Below are positions 1-7,661 of a stretch of 64,000 bases of DNA, piece after piece (within the stretch, counting starts at the first letter, position 1; each line of letters opens with the position of its first letter). The notes under the pieces are model-generated. The model searched no databases, was not told the DNA's origin, and worked only from the letters and a program-made list of their open reading frames with translations. The DNA comes from Chromatiaceae bacterium (GTDB taxonomy: Bacteria; Pseudomonadota; Gammaproteobacteria; Chromatiales; Chromatiaceae). The stretch covers positions 2,140,315 to 2,204,314 of the forward strand of contig CP037918.1 in NCBI GenBank assembly GCA_019356535.1, read 5' to 3'. The position numbers were made by a program, and so were the translations under genes.

Positions 1-548
1 GGAAATTCCCGATTGCTGCGCAACGGTCGCCGGTCGGTATGTCCTTCCACACGCAGACGCCAGGGTAGTGCCGTCGGCAGCTCATCGGTCAGCTCGCGCA
101 GGGCGCGGGCCAGGGGGTACAGGCGTGATTGTCCCTCGGCGCCGAGCTGGGCACGAGAGAACACGAACACCAGGTCGGCCGGCACGATGACGCGATCCTC
201 GCGGATCTCGTATACCGGCGAAAGGGGCAGGCGTGCGCTCAGGGCGGCAAAGAAATGCCGTCGCAGGCGTTCGTGCTCGTCCGGATCCTTAGCCTGCCGG
301 GCCGCCAGCCGCTTCTCCAGACGGTCGATCTCTTCGGACTGCCGACGATTGCGCGCCTCGGCCTCGGCCAGCGCTTTCTCGAGCTGGCGGACACGCTCGC
401 TCACCTGAGAGACGAAATCGCGCAGCCGGGCAAGCTGTTCGCGCTCCTGCTCCACCGCCGCCGCATCGGCGGCCTGCGGCAAAACCCACCAAAGACCCAC
501 CAGAGTGAACCAAACGGCCACCGCCAGGGAGCGCATCAGTCGTACCAT
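1..548 (-). CDS. OmpA/MotB-like peptidoglycan-binding protein, partial (C-terminus off the left edge)
   Basis: Read by hand on the minus strand; 182 codons are visible and the frame is still open at base 1. The protein begins with a hydrophobic signal or anchor segment (residues about 8-27). A charged coiled-coil follows (about 30-85), rich in Glu, Arg, Leu and Gln. Then comes the beginning of an OmpA-type domain with the motif GHTDRRPL near residue 170, the peptidoglycan-contacting loop of OmpA/MotB proteins. A role anchoring an inner-membrane or periplasmic coiled coil to the cell wall is inferred. The ATG at 548 follows a GGGGCAGGA Shine-Dalgarno-like stretch and lies 10 bp after the ffh stop, so it is probably cotranscribed with ffh. 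It could be a MotB-like stator relative, but no MotA partner is visible. Confidence 0.75.
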   Translation of the reverse strand, partial: MVRLMRSLAVAVWFTLVGLWWVLPQAADAAAVEQEREQLARLRDFVSQVSERVRQLEKALAEAEARNRRQSEEIDRLEKRLAARQAKDPDEHERLRRHFFAALSARLPLSPVYEIREDRVIVPADLVFVFSRAQLGAEGQSRLYPLARALRELTDELPTALPWRLRVEGHTDRRPLRSNREF

Positions 549-558
549 TCCTGCCCCT

Positions 559-1932
559 TCAGAACGGTAACCCCCCGCCCGGCGGCATGCCAGGGAAGCG
601 CCCCTTCATGCCGCGCATCATCTTTTCCAGCCCACCACCCTTCATCTTCTTCATCATCTTCTGCATCTGGGTGAACTGCTTGAGCAGTTTGTTCACGTCC
701 TGCACCTGCACGCCGGCGCCGCGCGCAATGCGCTTCTTGCGCGAACCCTTGATGACACCAGGGAACTCACGCTCCTGCGGGGTCATGGAGTTGACGATGG
801 CAATCATGCGCCGGGTCTCGCGATCGCCCATCTGCGCCTTCACCGCGTCGGGCACCTTGTTCATGCCGGGCAGCTTGTCCATCAGGCTGGAGATGCCGCC
901 CATGGCTTGCATCTGTTCCATCTGCTCCTTGAAATCGGTCAGCGTGAAGCCCTGCCCCTTCTGGAGCTTGCGCGCCAGCTTCTCGGCCTTCTTCTGGTCG
1001 ATCTTCTGCGTGACCTCTTCGACCAGCGAGAGCACGTCACCCATGCCGAGAATACGGGAAGCCACCCGGTCGGGGTAAAAAGGCTCCAGGGCATCGGTCT
1101 TTTCGCCCACCCCGAGGAACTTGATCGGCTTGCCTGTGATCTGGCGGATTGACAGCGCCGCACCGCCACGTGCATCACCGTCGGTCTTGGTGAGGATGAT
1201 GCCGGTCAGCGGCAGTGCCTGGTCGAAGGCGCGCGCGGTATTCGCCGCGTCCTGACCGGTCATGGCATCAACCACGAACAGGGTCTCGACCGGGTTCACC
1301 GCAGCATGTAGCTCGCGGATCTCGTCCATCATCTGCTCGTCGACGTGCAGGCGACCGGCCGTATCGACCAGCAGCACATCGAAGAAGCCCTTGCGCGCCG
1401 CGTCGATCGCGGCCCGGGCGATGGCGACCGGCTTCTGCATGGCATTCGACGGGAAAAACTCCACGCCCACATCGGCAGCCAGGGTCTTAAGCTGTTCGAT
1501 GGCCGCCGGGCGGTACACGTCACAACTGACCACCATGACTTTCTTCTTCTCGCGCTCCTTGAGCATACGCGCGAGCTTGGCCACGCTGGTGGTCTTGCCC
1601 GAGCCCTGCAGGCCCGCGACCATCACCACCGCCGGCGGCTGCGCGGCCAGGTTCAGCCCCTCGTTGGCCTCGCCCATGACCGAGACCAGTTCGTCGTGCA
1701 CGATCTTGACCAGCGCCTGGCCGGGGGTGAGGCTCTTCATCACCTCCTCGCCCAGGGCTTTCTCTCGCACCTCATCGACGAAGGTCTTGACCACTGGCAG
1801 GGCGACATCGGCCTCGAGCAGGGCCATGCGCACCTCGCGCAGGGTGTCCTTGATATTGGCCTCGGTGATACGGCCCTGGCCGCGCACCTTCTGCAGCACG
1901 TCACCGAGACGGTCGGAGAGGTTCTTGAACAT
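559..1932 (-). CDS. ffh: Signal recognition particle protein Ffh (SRP54)
   Basis: GTPase subunit of the signal recognition particle. With 4.5S RNA it binds signal sequences of nascent membrane proteins and docks ribosomes on FtsY at the membrane. The 457-residue length is normal. The N domain (about 1-90) precedes the G domain with P-loop GLQGSGKTTSVAKL (about 108-121), DTAGR and TKTDGDARGG. The methionine-rich M domain follows (about 330-450) with repeated Met-Gln-Lys-Met-Met and ends in a Gly-rich tail. A perfect TATAAT lies 36-41 bp upstream of the ATG. ypjD is divergent upstream, the arrangement known from E. coli ffh/ypjD. Confidence 0.98.
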   Translation of the reverse strand: MFKNLSDRLGDVLQKVRGQGRITEANIKDTLREVRMALLEADVALPVVKTFVDEVREKALGEEVMKSLTPGQALVKIVHDELVSVMGEANEGLNLAAQPPAVVMVAGLQGSGKTTSVAKLARMLKEREKKKVMVVSCDVYRPAAIEQLKTLAADVGVEFFPSNAMQKPVAIARAAIDAARKGFFDVLLVDTAGRLHVDEQMMDEIRELHAAVNPVETLFVVDAMTGQDAANTARAFDQALPLTGIILTKTDGDARGGAALSIRQITGKPIKFLGVGEKTDALEPFYPDRVASRILGMGDVLSLVEEVTQKIDQKKAEKLARKLQKGQGFTLTDFKEQMEQMQAMGGISSLMDKLPGMNKVPDAVKAQMGDRETRRMIAIVNSMTPQEREFPGVIKGSRKKRIARGAGVQVQDVNKLLKQFTQMQKMMKKMKGGGLEKMMRGMKGRFPGMPPGGGLPF

Positions 1933-1967
1933 GGATACCTGTCTGTCGGATAAGGAAAACCGTCCCC

Positions 1968-1973
1968 ATTATA
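1968..1973 (-). promoter_or_regulatory. Sigma-70 -10 box of ffh
   Basis: The minus strand reads TATAAT, a perfect -10 hexamer, 36-41 bp upstream of the ffh ATG. No convincing -35 is seen at 17 bp spacing, so only the -10 is annotated. Confidence 0.5.
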
Positions 1974-2050
1974 AGGACTCGCCCCCGGCCTGCGCGAAAA
2001 ACCGACGCACGGATGCACCCCTACCGCCGCTATGCGATTATCATGTCGCC

Positions 2051-2857
2051 ATGAACGTGACCCTGCTGACCTATCCGGGCGCTGCCCTGTACCTGCTGAC
2101 CGCCGTGTTGATCGCCGCGCGCCTGTTCGGCGGGCGCGACGCCCCTGATCGCCGCCCACTGGCGTTGGGACTGGGATTCATGGCCCTGACCCTGCACGGC
2201 GCCGTACTCTACAGCGAGTTGGTGACCGAGGCCGGCATCAACCTCGGCTTTTTCAATGCCGGCTCGCTCACCACCTGGATGATCGCCGCCCTGCTGTTGG
2301 TCTCGGCACTGGGCAAGCCCGTGGAGATGCTGGGACTGGCGGTATTCCCCCTGGCCGCGCTCGCCATGCTGCTGGACCTGCACTATCCGGGACACCATCT
2401 CCTGGACAACGAGGCAGGGTGGACCCTGGGGGCACACGTCACGGTCAGTATCCTCGCCTACGCCATGCTCACCCTGGCCACCATCCAGGCCCTGCTGCTG
2501 GCGATCCAGGACAATCATCTGCGCTCTCATCATCCCGGCGGCTTCATCCGCGCCCTGCCGCCCTTGCAGACCATGGAGGCCCTGCTGTTCGAGATGATCG
2601 GCCTGGGTTTCGTACTGCTCAGCCTGTCGCTGCTCAGCGGCTTCTTCTACCTGGAAGACATGTTCGCCCAACACGTGGCGCACAAGACGCTGCTGTCGCT
2701 GATCGCCTGGGTGGTGTTCGGGGCATTGCTGTGGGGCCGTCACCGCTTTGGCTGGCGGGGCACCACCGCCATCCGCTGGACGCTGACCGGCTTCGTGGTA
2801 CTGATGCTGGCCTATTTCGGCAGCAAGGCCGTGCTCGAACTGGTGCTGCACCGATGA
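2051..2857 (+). CDS. ypjD: YpjD/CcsA-family inner membrane protein
   Basis: A 268-residue polytopic membrane protein with about eight hydrophobic segments spread over its length. It resembles the cytochrome c assembly (CcsA/CcmC-like) family member YpjD. Placement beside and divergent from ffh matches E. coli. The biochemical role is not established; YpjD is usually annotated only as a putative haem-related membrane protein, and I see no clear WWD haem-handling motif. The ATG at 2051 gives the usual family start. The open frame extends far upstream but would run through ffh, so the longer version is rejected. Its stop overlaps the next gene as ATGA. Confidence 0.85.
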   Translation: MNVTLLTYPGAALYLLTAVLIAARLFGGRDAPDRRPLALGLGFMALTLHGAVLYSELVTEAGINLGFFNAGSLTTWMIAALLLVSALGKPVEMLGLAVFPLAALAMLLDLHYPGHHLLDNEAGWTLGAHVTVSILAYAMLTLATIQALLLAIQDNHLRSHHPGGFIRALPPLQTMEALLFEMIGLGFVLLSLSLLSGFFYLEDMFAQHVAHKTLLSLIAWVVFGALLWGRHRFGWRGTTAIRWTLTGFVVLMLAYFGSKAVLELVLHR

Positions 2858-3198
2858 GCGAGGAAGACAGCCCCCCGGCCTGCCCCCTGCCCGAGTCACC
2901 TGACTTATCCAGGGTGGAGCGCCTGGAGCTGCACCCCGAGCCCCCGCCCGCCGACTACCGCGAGGCCATGCGGCTGGCCGACGCCGAGGCGCGCGCCCGC
3001 TTCGGCACGAACTGGATGCTGTTGTCCTGGTACGACCGCGACCGCGATTTCGAATCGCCACAACACGCCGGCGAATGCCATGCCGACAGTGCAGTACCCG
3101 GCTACGTGGACTACGGACTACACCATGGAGCTCGCCTGCTGGTGGATATCGAGGACGGGCGCTTCGTGTTCTTCTACCGGCCCGTGGAACTGGACTGA
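2854..3198 (+). CDS. Small conserved protein, AF1514/DUF5619-like
   Basis: A 114-residue soluble protein whose ATG overlaps the ypjD stop (ATGA), so the two are translationally coupled. The core motif WMLLSWYDRDRDFESPQH (about residues 50-67), followed by PGYVDY and VDIEDGRFVFFY, recalls the small AF1514 (DUF5619) family. That assignment is from memory of the motif and its function is unknown. The N-terminal 20 residues are Pro/Glu-rich and probably disordered. It converges on fliT with a gap of only 7 bp. Confidence 0.7.
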   Translation: MSEEDSPPACPLPESPDLSRVERLELHPEPPPADYREAMRLADAEARARFGTNWMLLSWYDRDRDFESPQHAGECHADSAVPGYVDYGLHHGARLLVDIEDGRFVFFYRPVELD

Positions 3199-3205
3199 GC
3201 GCAGA

Positions 3206-3514
3206 TCAGGCGCTTGCCCGGTAGGCACGAGTGCCACGACGGCCCTTGTGCAGCTGACCGAGTTCCTCACCCACCTCATCGCGGATGCGCATCGAAGCCT
3301 CGAGCAGGATCTTGTCCAGATCCAGGATCTCGCGCACCCGCTCGGCCAGTGATTCGGTAAGCGGCTCACGAGTAGCGAACGCCTGCTCCAGCAGACCACG
3401 ACGCCGGGTCTCCAGTTCGACCACCGCCTGCCACTCCCGGGTAGCAGCCAGCTCGAGCATGCGATGGGTGTGCCGCAGCGCCTCGTCGAGCAAGGCTTCC
3501 CGATCGTTCATCAT
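3206..3514 (-). CDS. fliT: Flagellar protein FliT-like chaperone
   Basis: A 102-residue, all-helical, charged protein directly downstream of fliS and overlapping it by ATGA. This is the standard position of fliT. FliT is the export chaperone of the filament cap FliD, and in enterics it also binds FlhDC. Sequence conservation in the family is low, so the call rests on size, helical character and operon order (fliC-flaG-fliD-fliS-fliT). The last 12 residues are basic. Confidence 0.75.
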   Translation of the reverse strand: MMNDREALLDEALRHTHRMLELAATREWQAVVELETRRRGLLEQAFATREPLTESLAERVREILDLDKILLEASMRIRDEVGEELGQLHKGRRGTRAYRASA

Positions 3515-3936
3515 CCATTGGCCTCCGCGGCCGGCCGGCCCAGGCGGATGTGTTCGGGCATGGCGTCCCAGGCGCCCTTGATCTCCAGCATCAGGCCGAT
3601 CACCTCGTCCATGATGGCAACATCGTTGGCCACGTTGGCGTCCACCAGGCGTTGCAACATGTAGCTGTAGAGATCGTCGAGGTTGGCTGCGATCTCGCCG
3701 CCACGTTCAGGATCGAGGCTGGCACGCAGCCCGTTGATGATACTGGTCGCCCAGGTGATCTGTGCGCTCTTGCCTTCCAGGTCATTGCGCTGAATGCAAC
3801 CCTTGGCGGTGGCCATCTTGTCCAGCGCACCCTCCATGAGCATCTGCACCAGGCGATGCGGACTGGCGTACTCCCCCTCGGTCTGTGCTGCCACCTTGCC
3901 GTACTGGGAGAGCGCGCGCTTTTTGCCGTAGGTCAT
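3511..3936 (-). CDS. fliS: Flagellar secretion chaperone FliS
   Basis: FliS binds the C-terminal D0 helix of flagellin in the cytosol, prevents premature polymerisation and delivers it to the export gate. The 141-residue protein has the family pattern near its start (ALSQYGKVAAQTEGEYASPH, then LVQMLMEGAL) and the later LYSYM segment. I chose the ATG at 3936, with GGAG ten bases upstream, rather than the TTG 18 bp earlier. It is separated from fliD by about 127 bp that carry a very good sigma-28 promoter, so fliS-fliT can be made independently of fliD. It overlaps fliT as ATGA. Confidence 0.93.
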   Translation of the reverse strand: MTYGKKRALSQYGKVAAQTEGEYASPHRLVQMLMEGALDKMATAKGCIQRNDLEGKSAQITWATSIINGLRASLDPERGGEIAANLDDLYSYMLQRLVDANVANDVAIMDEVIGLMLEIKGAWDAMPEHIRLGRPAAEANG

Positions 3937-3976
3937 TTTCGAGAGGCTCCGCAAGAGGTCGTTGTTGTTGTATTAC

Positions 3977-4003
3977 AGATCGGCGAACAGGGAAGAAACT
4001 TTA
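3977..4003 (-). promoter_or_regulatory. Sigma-28 (FliA) promoter of fliS-fliT
   Basis: The minus strand reads TAAAGTTT, 11 bases, then GCCGATCT. The sigma-28 consensus is TAAAGTTT-N11-GCCGATAA, so the -35 is perfect and the -10 matches 7 of 8. The -10 is at 3977-3984 and the -35 at 3996-4003, giving a leader of about 30 nt to the fliS ATG. Confidence 0.88.
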
Positions 4004-4013
4004 AGCCTTAAAG
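3999..4013. repeat. 15-bp palindrome CTTTAA-N3-TTAAAG over the fliS -35 box
   Basis: A perfect 6-bp inverted repeat with a 3-bp spacer overlaps five bases of the sigma-28 -35 box of fliS. The same palindrome, with a different spacer, occurs in the same register at the fliC1 promoter (6809-6823). It may be an operator, or simply back-to-back TAAAG elements. Confidence 0.6.
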
Positions 4014-4063
4014 GCATGAATCACGGGACGAAATGGCCCCACGCAGCATGCGCTGCGGGTTGA

Positions 4064-5413
4064 TCAAGACGCAGGCGGATTCAGGCGGGCGGCGAGAAAA
4101 TCGCCCGTGGAACGCAGGTTGCCTACCAAGGCATCCAGGGAGGCAAACTGGGCACGCAATGCCTTCTCGCGCAACTCCAGGCGCCACTCGTAGTTCGACT
4201 GGCGATCCTGCAAGGAACTTACCTGGTCGTTGAGCGAACCTACCCGCAGCTCCAGCAGGCCGTTGTTGGCATCAAGCAGACTGGTGGCCACGGCATCGAA
4301 ACGCACAGCATAGCCGGTCGTGGGATCTGTGAAGATGGCGGCCACGTTTTCGAAATCAGCATCCAGCGCACTCTGGAAGGTCGCCTCGTCCAGTTCCAGT
4401 TCACCGGTCTTGGCATTGGTGCGAATGCCCAGCTCGGTGAGCGAGGCGTTGATGCCGTTCAGCCCGGTCGCCGGGGTGTTCACTACTGAACGGAGCTGGC
4501 TGAGGATGCGCCGCAGGCCGCTGTCGTTGCCCAGAGCCCCGGACTTCAGCTCCTCAGCCTTCTTGACCACCCCGTTGTAGGCCTCCACGAAACTTCTGGC
4601 AGAGTCCAGGATGGTCGAGGTATCGCGTGCGACATCGAGCGTGGCCGAGCCCACCCCCTTCAACTCGAACGTCAGGCCATCGACCACGCCAGCGATCTTG
4701 TTGCTGGCACTGGTAACTGCGAAACCGTCCACGGTAAAGGCCGCGTCGAGCTGAGTCAGATCGGTCAACGTCGCGCCACTGGCATCCTGGTTGAGCGTCG
4801 AAAAACCGAAGGTACTCGCACTCAGGCTGCCGCCATAACTCAGCTGCACCCGCTTGGCGTAACCGGAGTCGTTGGCGCTGAGCACCAGGTGCTGATTGCC
4901 GCCGCCCACATTGATCAGGGTGGCGGTTACGCCCGGGTTGTCAGCGGCCTTGTTGATGGCGTCACGAATATCAGCCAGCGTGCTGGCGGTGGATAGATCG
5001 ATGGTGCTGCTCGCACCGTCGACCGTCAAGGTCAGGCTGTCACCCGCATTGCCGCCAAAGGTGGCGGTATCGGCAAAGGCTGCCGAACCGAGCTTGTGAT
5101 GCTGGGCGGTACGCTGCACCACGATCTCGTAGCTACCCGTCGCGGCGTTCACATCAGCCGTGGCAGACATCACGGTATCGTCGCTCGAGCTCGCAGTGAA
5201 CACCTTGAACTTGTCGGCCGAACCCAGCGCCTGCATCGCGTCCTGAAACGACGAGATGCTGCTCTTCAGGGCCCCGTAGGCGCTGATCTGCGCCTGGACC
5301 TGCGATTCCTTGCGTTGCAGCGCATAGAGCGGCTGGCGCTCGATGGACATCAACTGACTGACGATGCTCTCGATGTCCAGCCCAGAACCGACACCCGCCG
5401 CTGTGATTGGCAT
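4064..5413 (-). CDS. fliD: Flagellar hook-associated protein 2 (filament cap FliD)
   Basis: FliD forms the pentameric cap that guides flagellin folding at the growing filament tip. The 449-residue protein begins with the conserved FliD_N pattern (ITAAGVGSGLDIESIVSQLM), followed by a heptad-rich helix, a beta-rich Ser/Thr/Ala middle typical of surface domains, and FliD_C with closing coiled-coil helices (about 290-445). A GGAGG Shine-Dalgarno precedes the ATG. It lies 15 bp after flaG in the fliC1-flaG-fliD order. Confidence 0.96.
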   Translation of the reverse strand: MPITAAGVGSGLDIESIVSQLMSIERQPLYALQRKESQVQAQISAYGALKSSISSFQDAMQALGSADKFKVFTASSSDDTVMSATADVNAATGSYEIVVQRTAQHHKLGSAAFADTATFGGNAGDSLTLTVDGASSTIDLSTASTLADIRDAINKAADNPGVTATLINVGGGNQHLVLSANDSGYAKRVQLSYGGSLSASTFGFSTLNQDASGATLTDLTQLDAAFTVDGFAVTSASNKIAGVVDGLTFELKGVGSATLDVARDTSTILDSARSFVEAYNGVVKKAEELKSGALGNDSGLRRILSQLRSVVNTPATGLNGINASLTELGIRTNAKTGELELDEATFQSALDADFENVAAIFTDPTTGYAVRFDAVATSLLDANNGLLELRVGSLNDQVSSLQDRQSNYEWRLELREKALRAQFASLDALVGNLRSTGDFLAARLNPPAS

Positions 5414-5428
5414 CTCAAACCTCCGTGT

Positions 5429-5785
5429 TCAAACCGCACCTTGGAACAATAACCCTGACGCCTCTTCCAGGCGCCGCCGCAGACGCATGATCTCCTCGGA
5501 CGGGATTTGCCGAACAACCTCGTGGGTCTCGCTGTCGATCACCTTGATCACGGTTTCACCACTCTCGTCGTCGATGGAGAACTGCAAGTTACGATGCAGG
5601 TTCTGTACCAACTCGTTAAGGCCGGACACCACCTGATCGACGGACTGGGGTCCATCGGGGCGCCCGACCTTCTCGGCCTGTCGCATTGTCGTGTTCTGGT
5701 CTATCAAAGACACCTTGCCAGGGGGGCCAACGCCAGCCAGGGCATTCAAGGGCTCGGGCGCCTTGATCGGTATATCACTGGCCAT
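5429..5785 (-). CDS. flaG: FlaG family flagellar protein
   Basis: A 118-residue protein with a disordered Pro/Gly-rich N-terminal half. The conserved FlaG core is in the C-terminal half (LQFSIDDESGETVIKVID, then THEVVRQIPSEEIMRLR). In polar flagellates FlaG is reported to limit filament length; the mechanism is not settled. The start is the ATG at 5785, preceded at 7 bp by GGAGGT, rather than the GTG three codons earlier, which lies inside that Shine-Dalgarno. It sits between fliC1 and fliD. Confidence 0.93.
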   Translation of the reverse strand: MASDIPIKAPEPLNALAGVGPPGKVSLIDQNTTMRQAEKVGRPDGPQSVDQVVSGLNELVQNLHRNLQFSIDDESGETVIKVIDSETHEVVRQIPSEEIMRLRRRLEEASGLLFQGAV

Positions 5786-5814
5786 GATCTTCACCTCCGC
5801 TGTTGCTCAGGAGA

Positions 5815-5834
5815 GCGGCCGGTAAACTGGCCGC
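5815..5834 (-). terminator. Stem-loop between fliC1 and flaG
   Basis: GCGGCC and GGCCGC pair as a 6-bp GC stem (extended by two A-T/G-C pairs across one mismatch) around a short loop just after the fliC1 stop. There is no U-tract, so partial termination or an mRNA-processing hairpin that lowers flaG-fliD expression relative to flagellin is more likely than full termination. Confidence 0.4.
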
Positions 5835-5864
5835 CCCCCTTGCCCATGGGACCGGAAAACCCGA

Positions 5865-6689
5865 TCAGAGCAGCGACAGCACGTTGGACGGCAACTGGTT
5901 GGCCTGCGCCAGCATGGCGGTGCCGGCCTGTTGCAGGATCTGCGTGCGCGTCAGGTTGGCCGTCTCGCGGGCGAAGTCGGCATCGAGGATGCGCGAACGG
6001 GCCGCGCTCTGGTTCTCAATGATGTTGGCGTTGTTGCGCACCGTGGACTCCAACCGGTTCTGCGCGGCACCGTACTTGGCACGGATGGACGAAACCTTGT
6101 CCAGCGCGGCATCGATAGCGGTGATCGCGGTGCTCGCAGCGCCGGCACTGGCGATGTTGCCCCCCAACGCGCTGGCAACACCAGAAGCGGCAGCCACATT
6201 GAAAGTCGACACCTTTACCTGGTTGTTGGCATTGGCCTCGTAGCCGATCTGGAAGGTCAGCGTCGCGGCTGCACCGATGACATTGGTGCCATTGAACTTG
6301 GTGGACTGGGTATTGCGCGTGATCTCCTGGGCCAGTGCCTGGTATTCGGCGTCCAGTGACGCCTTGTCCTTGTCGTTCACCGTGGCATTCATTGCCTGCA
6401 CGGCCAGTTCGCGCATGCGCTGCAGCGAGTTGGTGACCTCACTCAGCGCACCCTCGGCCGTCTGCAACAGAGAGATGCCGTCGTTGGCGTTACGGTTGGC
6501 CTGCTCCAGGCCGCGGATCTGTGCGGTGAAGCGTTCGGAGATCGCCAGACCGGCGGCATCGTCCTTGGCGCGGTTGATACGCAGACCCGAGGACAGACGC
6601 TCCAGCGAGGTCTGCATGCTGGACTGCGAACGGCTCAGTGCGCGCTGGGAGTTCAGGGAGAAAACATTGGTATTGATGACCTGTGCCAT
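5865..6689 (-). CDS. fliC: Flagellin FliC1
   Basis: Filament subunit, 274 residues. The conserved N-terminal D0/D1 region includes [20 protein letters not shown] and the C-terminal D1/D0 region includes [18 protein letters not shown], ending NVLSLL. The short central region (about 140-195) is the only variable part, so the filament has small outer domains. It is roughly 88% identical to the second flagellin at 7662-8489, which points the opposite way. A sigma-28 promoter lies about 100 bp upstream and GAGGAG precedes the ATG. Ser/Thr-rich central residues are the likely sites for the nonulosonate glycosylation encoded nearby. Confidence 0.97.
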   Translation of the reverse strand: MAQVINTNVFSLNSQRALSRSQSSMQTSLERLSSGLRINRAKDDAAGLAISERFTAQIRGLEQANRNANDGISLLQTAEGALSEVTNSLQRMRELAVQAMNATVNDKDKASLDAEYQALAQEITRNTQSTKFNGTNVIGAAATLTFQIGYEANANNQVKVSTFNVAAASGVASALGGNIASAGAASTAITAIDAALDKVSSIRAKYGAAQNRLESTVRNNANIIENQSAARSRILDADFARETANLTRTQILQQAGTAMLAQANQLPSNVLSLL

Positions 6690-6786
6690 TTTTCAGCTCC
6701 TCGCAACGAAACGGCCCTGCCGGTCCGCTGCCTTGTCGTGAGCGGATATGCCGGGCCCATCCCGGCATTTACCGCTTTCACGTGCT

Positions 6787-6813
6787 GTGGCGGCACCACA
6801 CCATCAACCTTTA
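6787..6813 (-). promoter_or_regulatory. Probable sigma-28 promoter of fliC1
   Basis: The minus strand reads TAAAGGTT, 11 bases, then GCCGCCAC. Against TAAAGTTT-N11-GCCGATAA the -35 matches 7 of 8 and the -10 matches 5 of 8, at exact spacing. The leader to the fliC1 ATG would be about 90 nt. Confidence 0.7.
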
Positions 6814-6823
6814 ATACTTAAAG
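6809..6823. repeat. 15-bp palindrome CTTTAA-N3-TTAAAG over the fliC1 -35 box
   Basis: Second occurrence of the palindrome seen at 3999-4013, in the same register relative to the -35 box (it starts three bases inside the box). The spacer differs (TAC versus GCC on the plus strand). Confidence 0.6.
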
Positions 6824-6909
6824 TTTTGAATTGGCAATCCCTTGCCGTCGGGGTGGCAAGGCGCGGCGTGGGATTGCCTCCAAGTTGCGGCGACAAGCCG
6901 TCGTTCTTT

Positions 6910-7034
6910 AGGAGAACCTCCGCTCAACGCCATCCCCCGCTTGCAGGGGAGGCCGAGAGGGGACGCATAAACGCCTGCTTGGCCCCCCCATGCATAAGGG
7001 AGGAGAAAGTGCGCTTTATCCAGAGCTTTCCAGG
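6910..7034. repeat. Dispersed palindromic repeat, copy 1 (fliC1-fliW gap)
   Basis: The 456-bp gap between divergent fliC1 and fliW holds the fliC1 promoter and this repeat. The repeat begins GGAGAACCTCCGCTCAA, contains CCCCCGCTTGCAGGGG, and ends GGGAGGAGAAAGTGCGC followed by TTTATCCAGAGCTTTCC. The start and end match the outer parts of copies at 30.3 and 52.3 kb. No gene is seen in the gap. Confidence 0.6.
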
Positions 7035-7145
7035 CAGGAGCCCCCAGTATCCAGACCTGGCACGTATTCTGCTTTGCTTCCGGCGACACGACACAGCGCG
7101 AGCTGTGGACCCGTGACCCGGCCAATAACCATTGGAGAGATACAA

Positions 7146-7595
7146 ATGGCAATGCACGCACACAACGTCCAGGAAAACGCCCGGGTAGAGGTCCGTACAC
7201 GTTTCGGTACCCTGCCCGTCCTCAAGGAAAACCTGCTGACCTTTCCGCAAGGCCTGCCCGGTTTCGAAGACCACTACCAGTTCGCGCTGTTCCATGACGA
7301 AGACAACTCGAGTGTCTTCTACCTGCAGTCTGTGGACGATCCCGATGTGCGCCTGCCACTGACCAGTCCGCACTGGTTCCGCGTGGACTACCAGATCACC
7401 CTGAACGATGAAGAAACCGATCTGTTGCGGGCGGAATCGGCAGAGGATCTCGAAATCCTGTTGATCGTTGCCGAAGACGAGAACGGCCTGCGTGCCCATT
7501 TCCGTGCCCCGCTTGTCATCAACACCCGTCGCCGCATCGCCATCCAGAAGCTGCTGGATGACCCACAGGGGTCACTGGTGATCACCGCCCACTGA
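7146..7595 (+). CDS. fliW: Flagellar assembly factor FliW
   Basis: A 149-residue protein of the FliW family. The family pattern is visible in LLTFPQGLPGFEDHYQFALF (about 29-48), SPHWFRVDY and the C-terminal LVINTRRRIAIQ. FliW binds flagellin and, when free, antagonises the RNA-binding protein CsrA, coupling flagellin translation to secretion; this is established in Bacillus and Campylobacter. No csrA is in the window. The ATG at 7146 follows GGAGAGA. It sits 66 bp upstream of the second flagellin and probably shares its transcript. Confidence 0.94.
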   Translation: MAMHAHNVQENARVEVRTRFGTLPVLKENLLTFPQGLPGFEDHYQFALFHDEDNSSVFYLQSVDDPDVRLPLTSPHWFRVDYQITLNDEETDLLRAESAEDLEILLIVAEDENGLRAHFRAPLVINTRRRIAIQKLLDDPQGSLVITAH

Positions 7596-7661
7596 GGCAG
7601 GCGGCAAATCCGTGCCCGGTGGACGGCAGATGCCGGCCACCCCGACTGAGAGGACAAACTC

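Noticed and set aside
3937-3954. TTG start giving six extra residues to FliS
   Set aside because: The ATG at 3936 has GGAG at usable distance and the TTG version overlaps that site.
6831-6848. TTGGCAATCCCTTGCC, resembling a sigma-54 promoter for fliW
   Set aside because: The GG and GC elements are 9 bp apart instead of 10, and it is over 290 bp from the fliW start.
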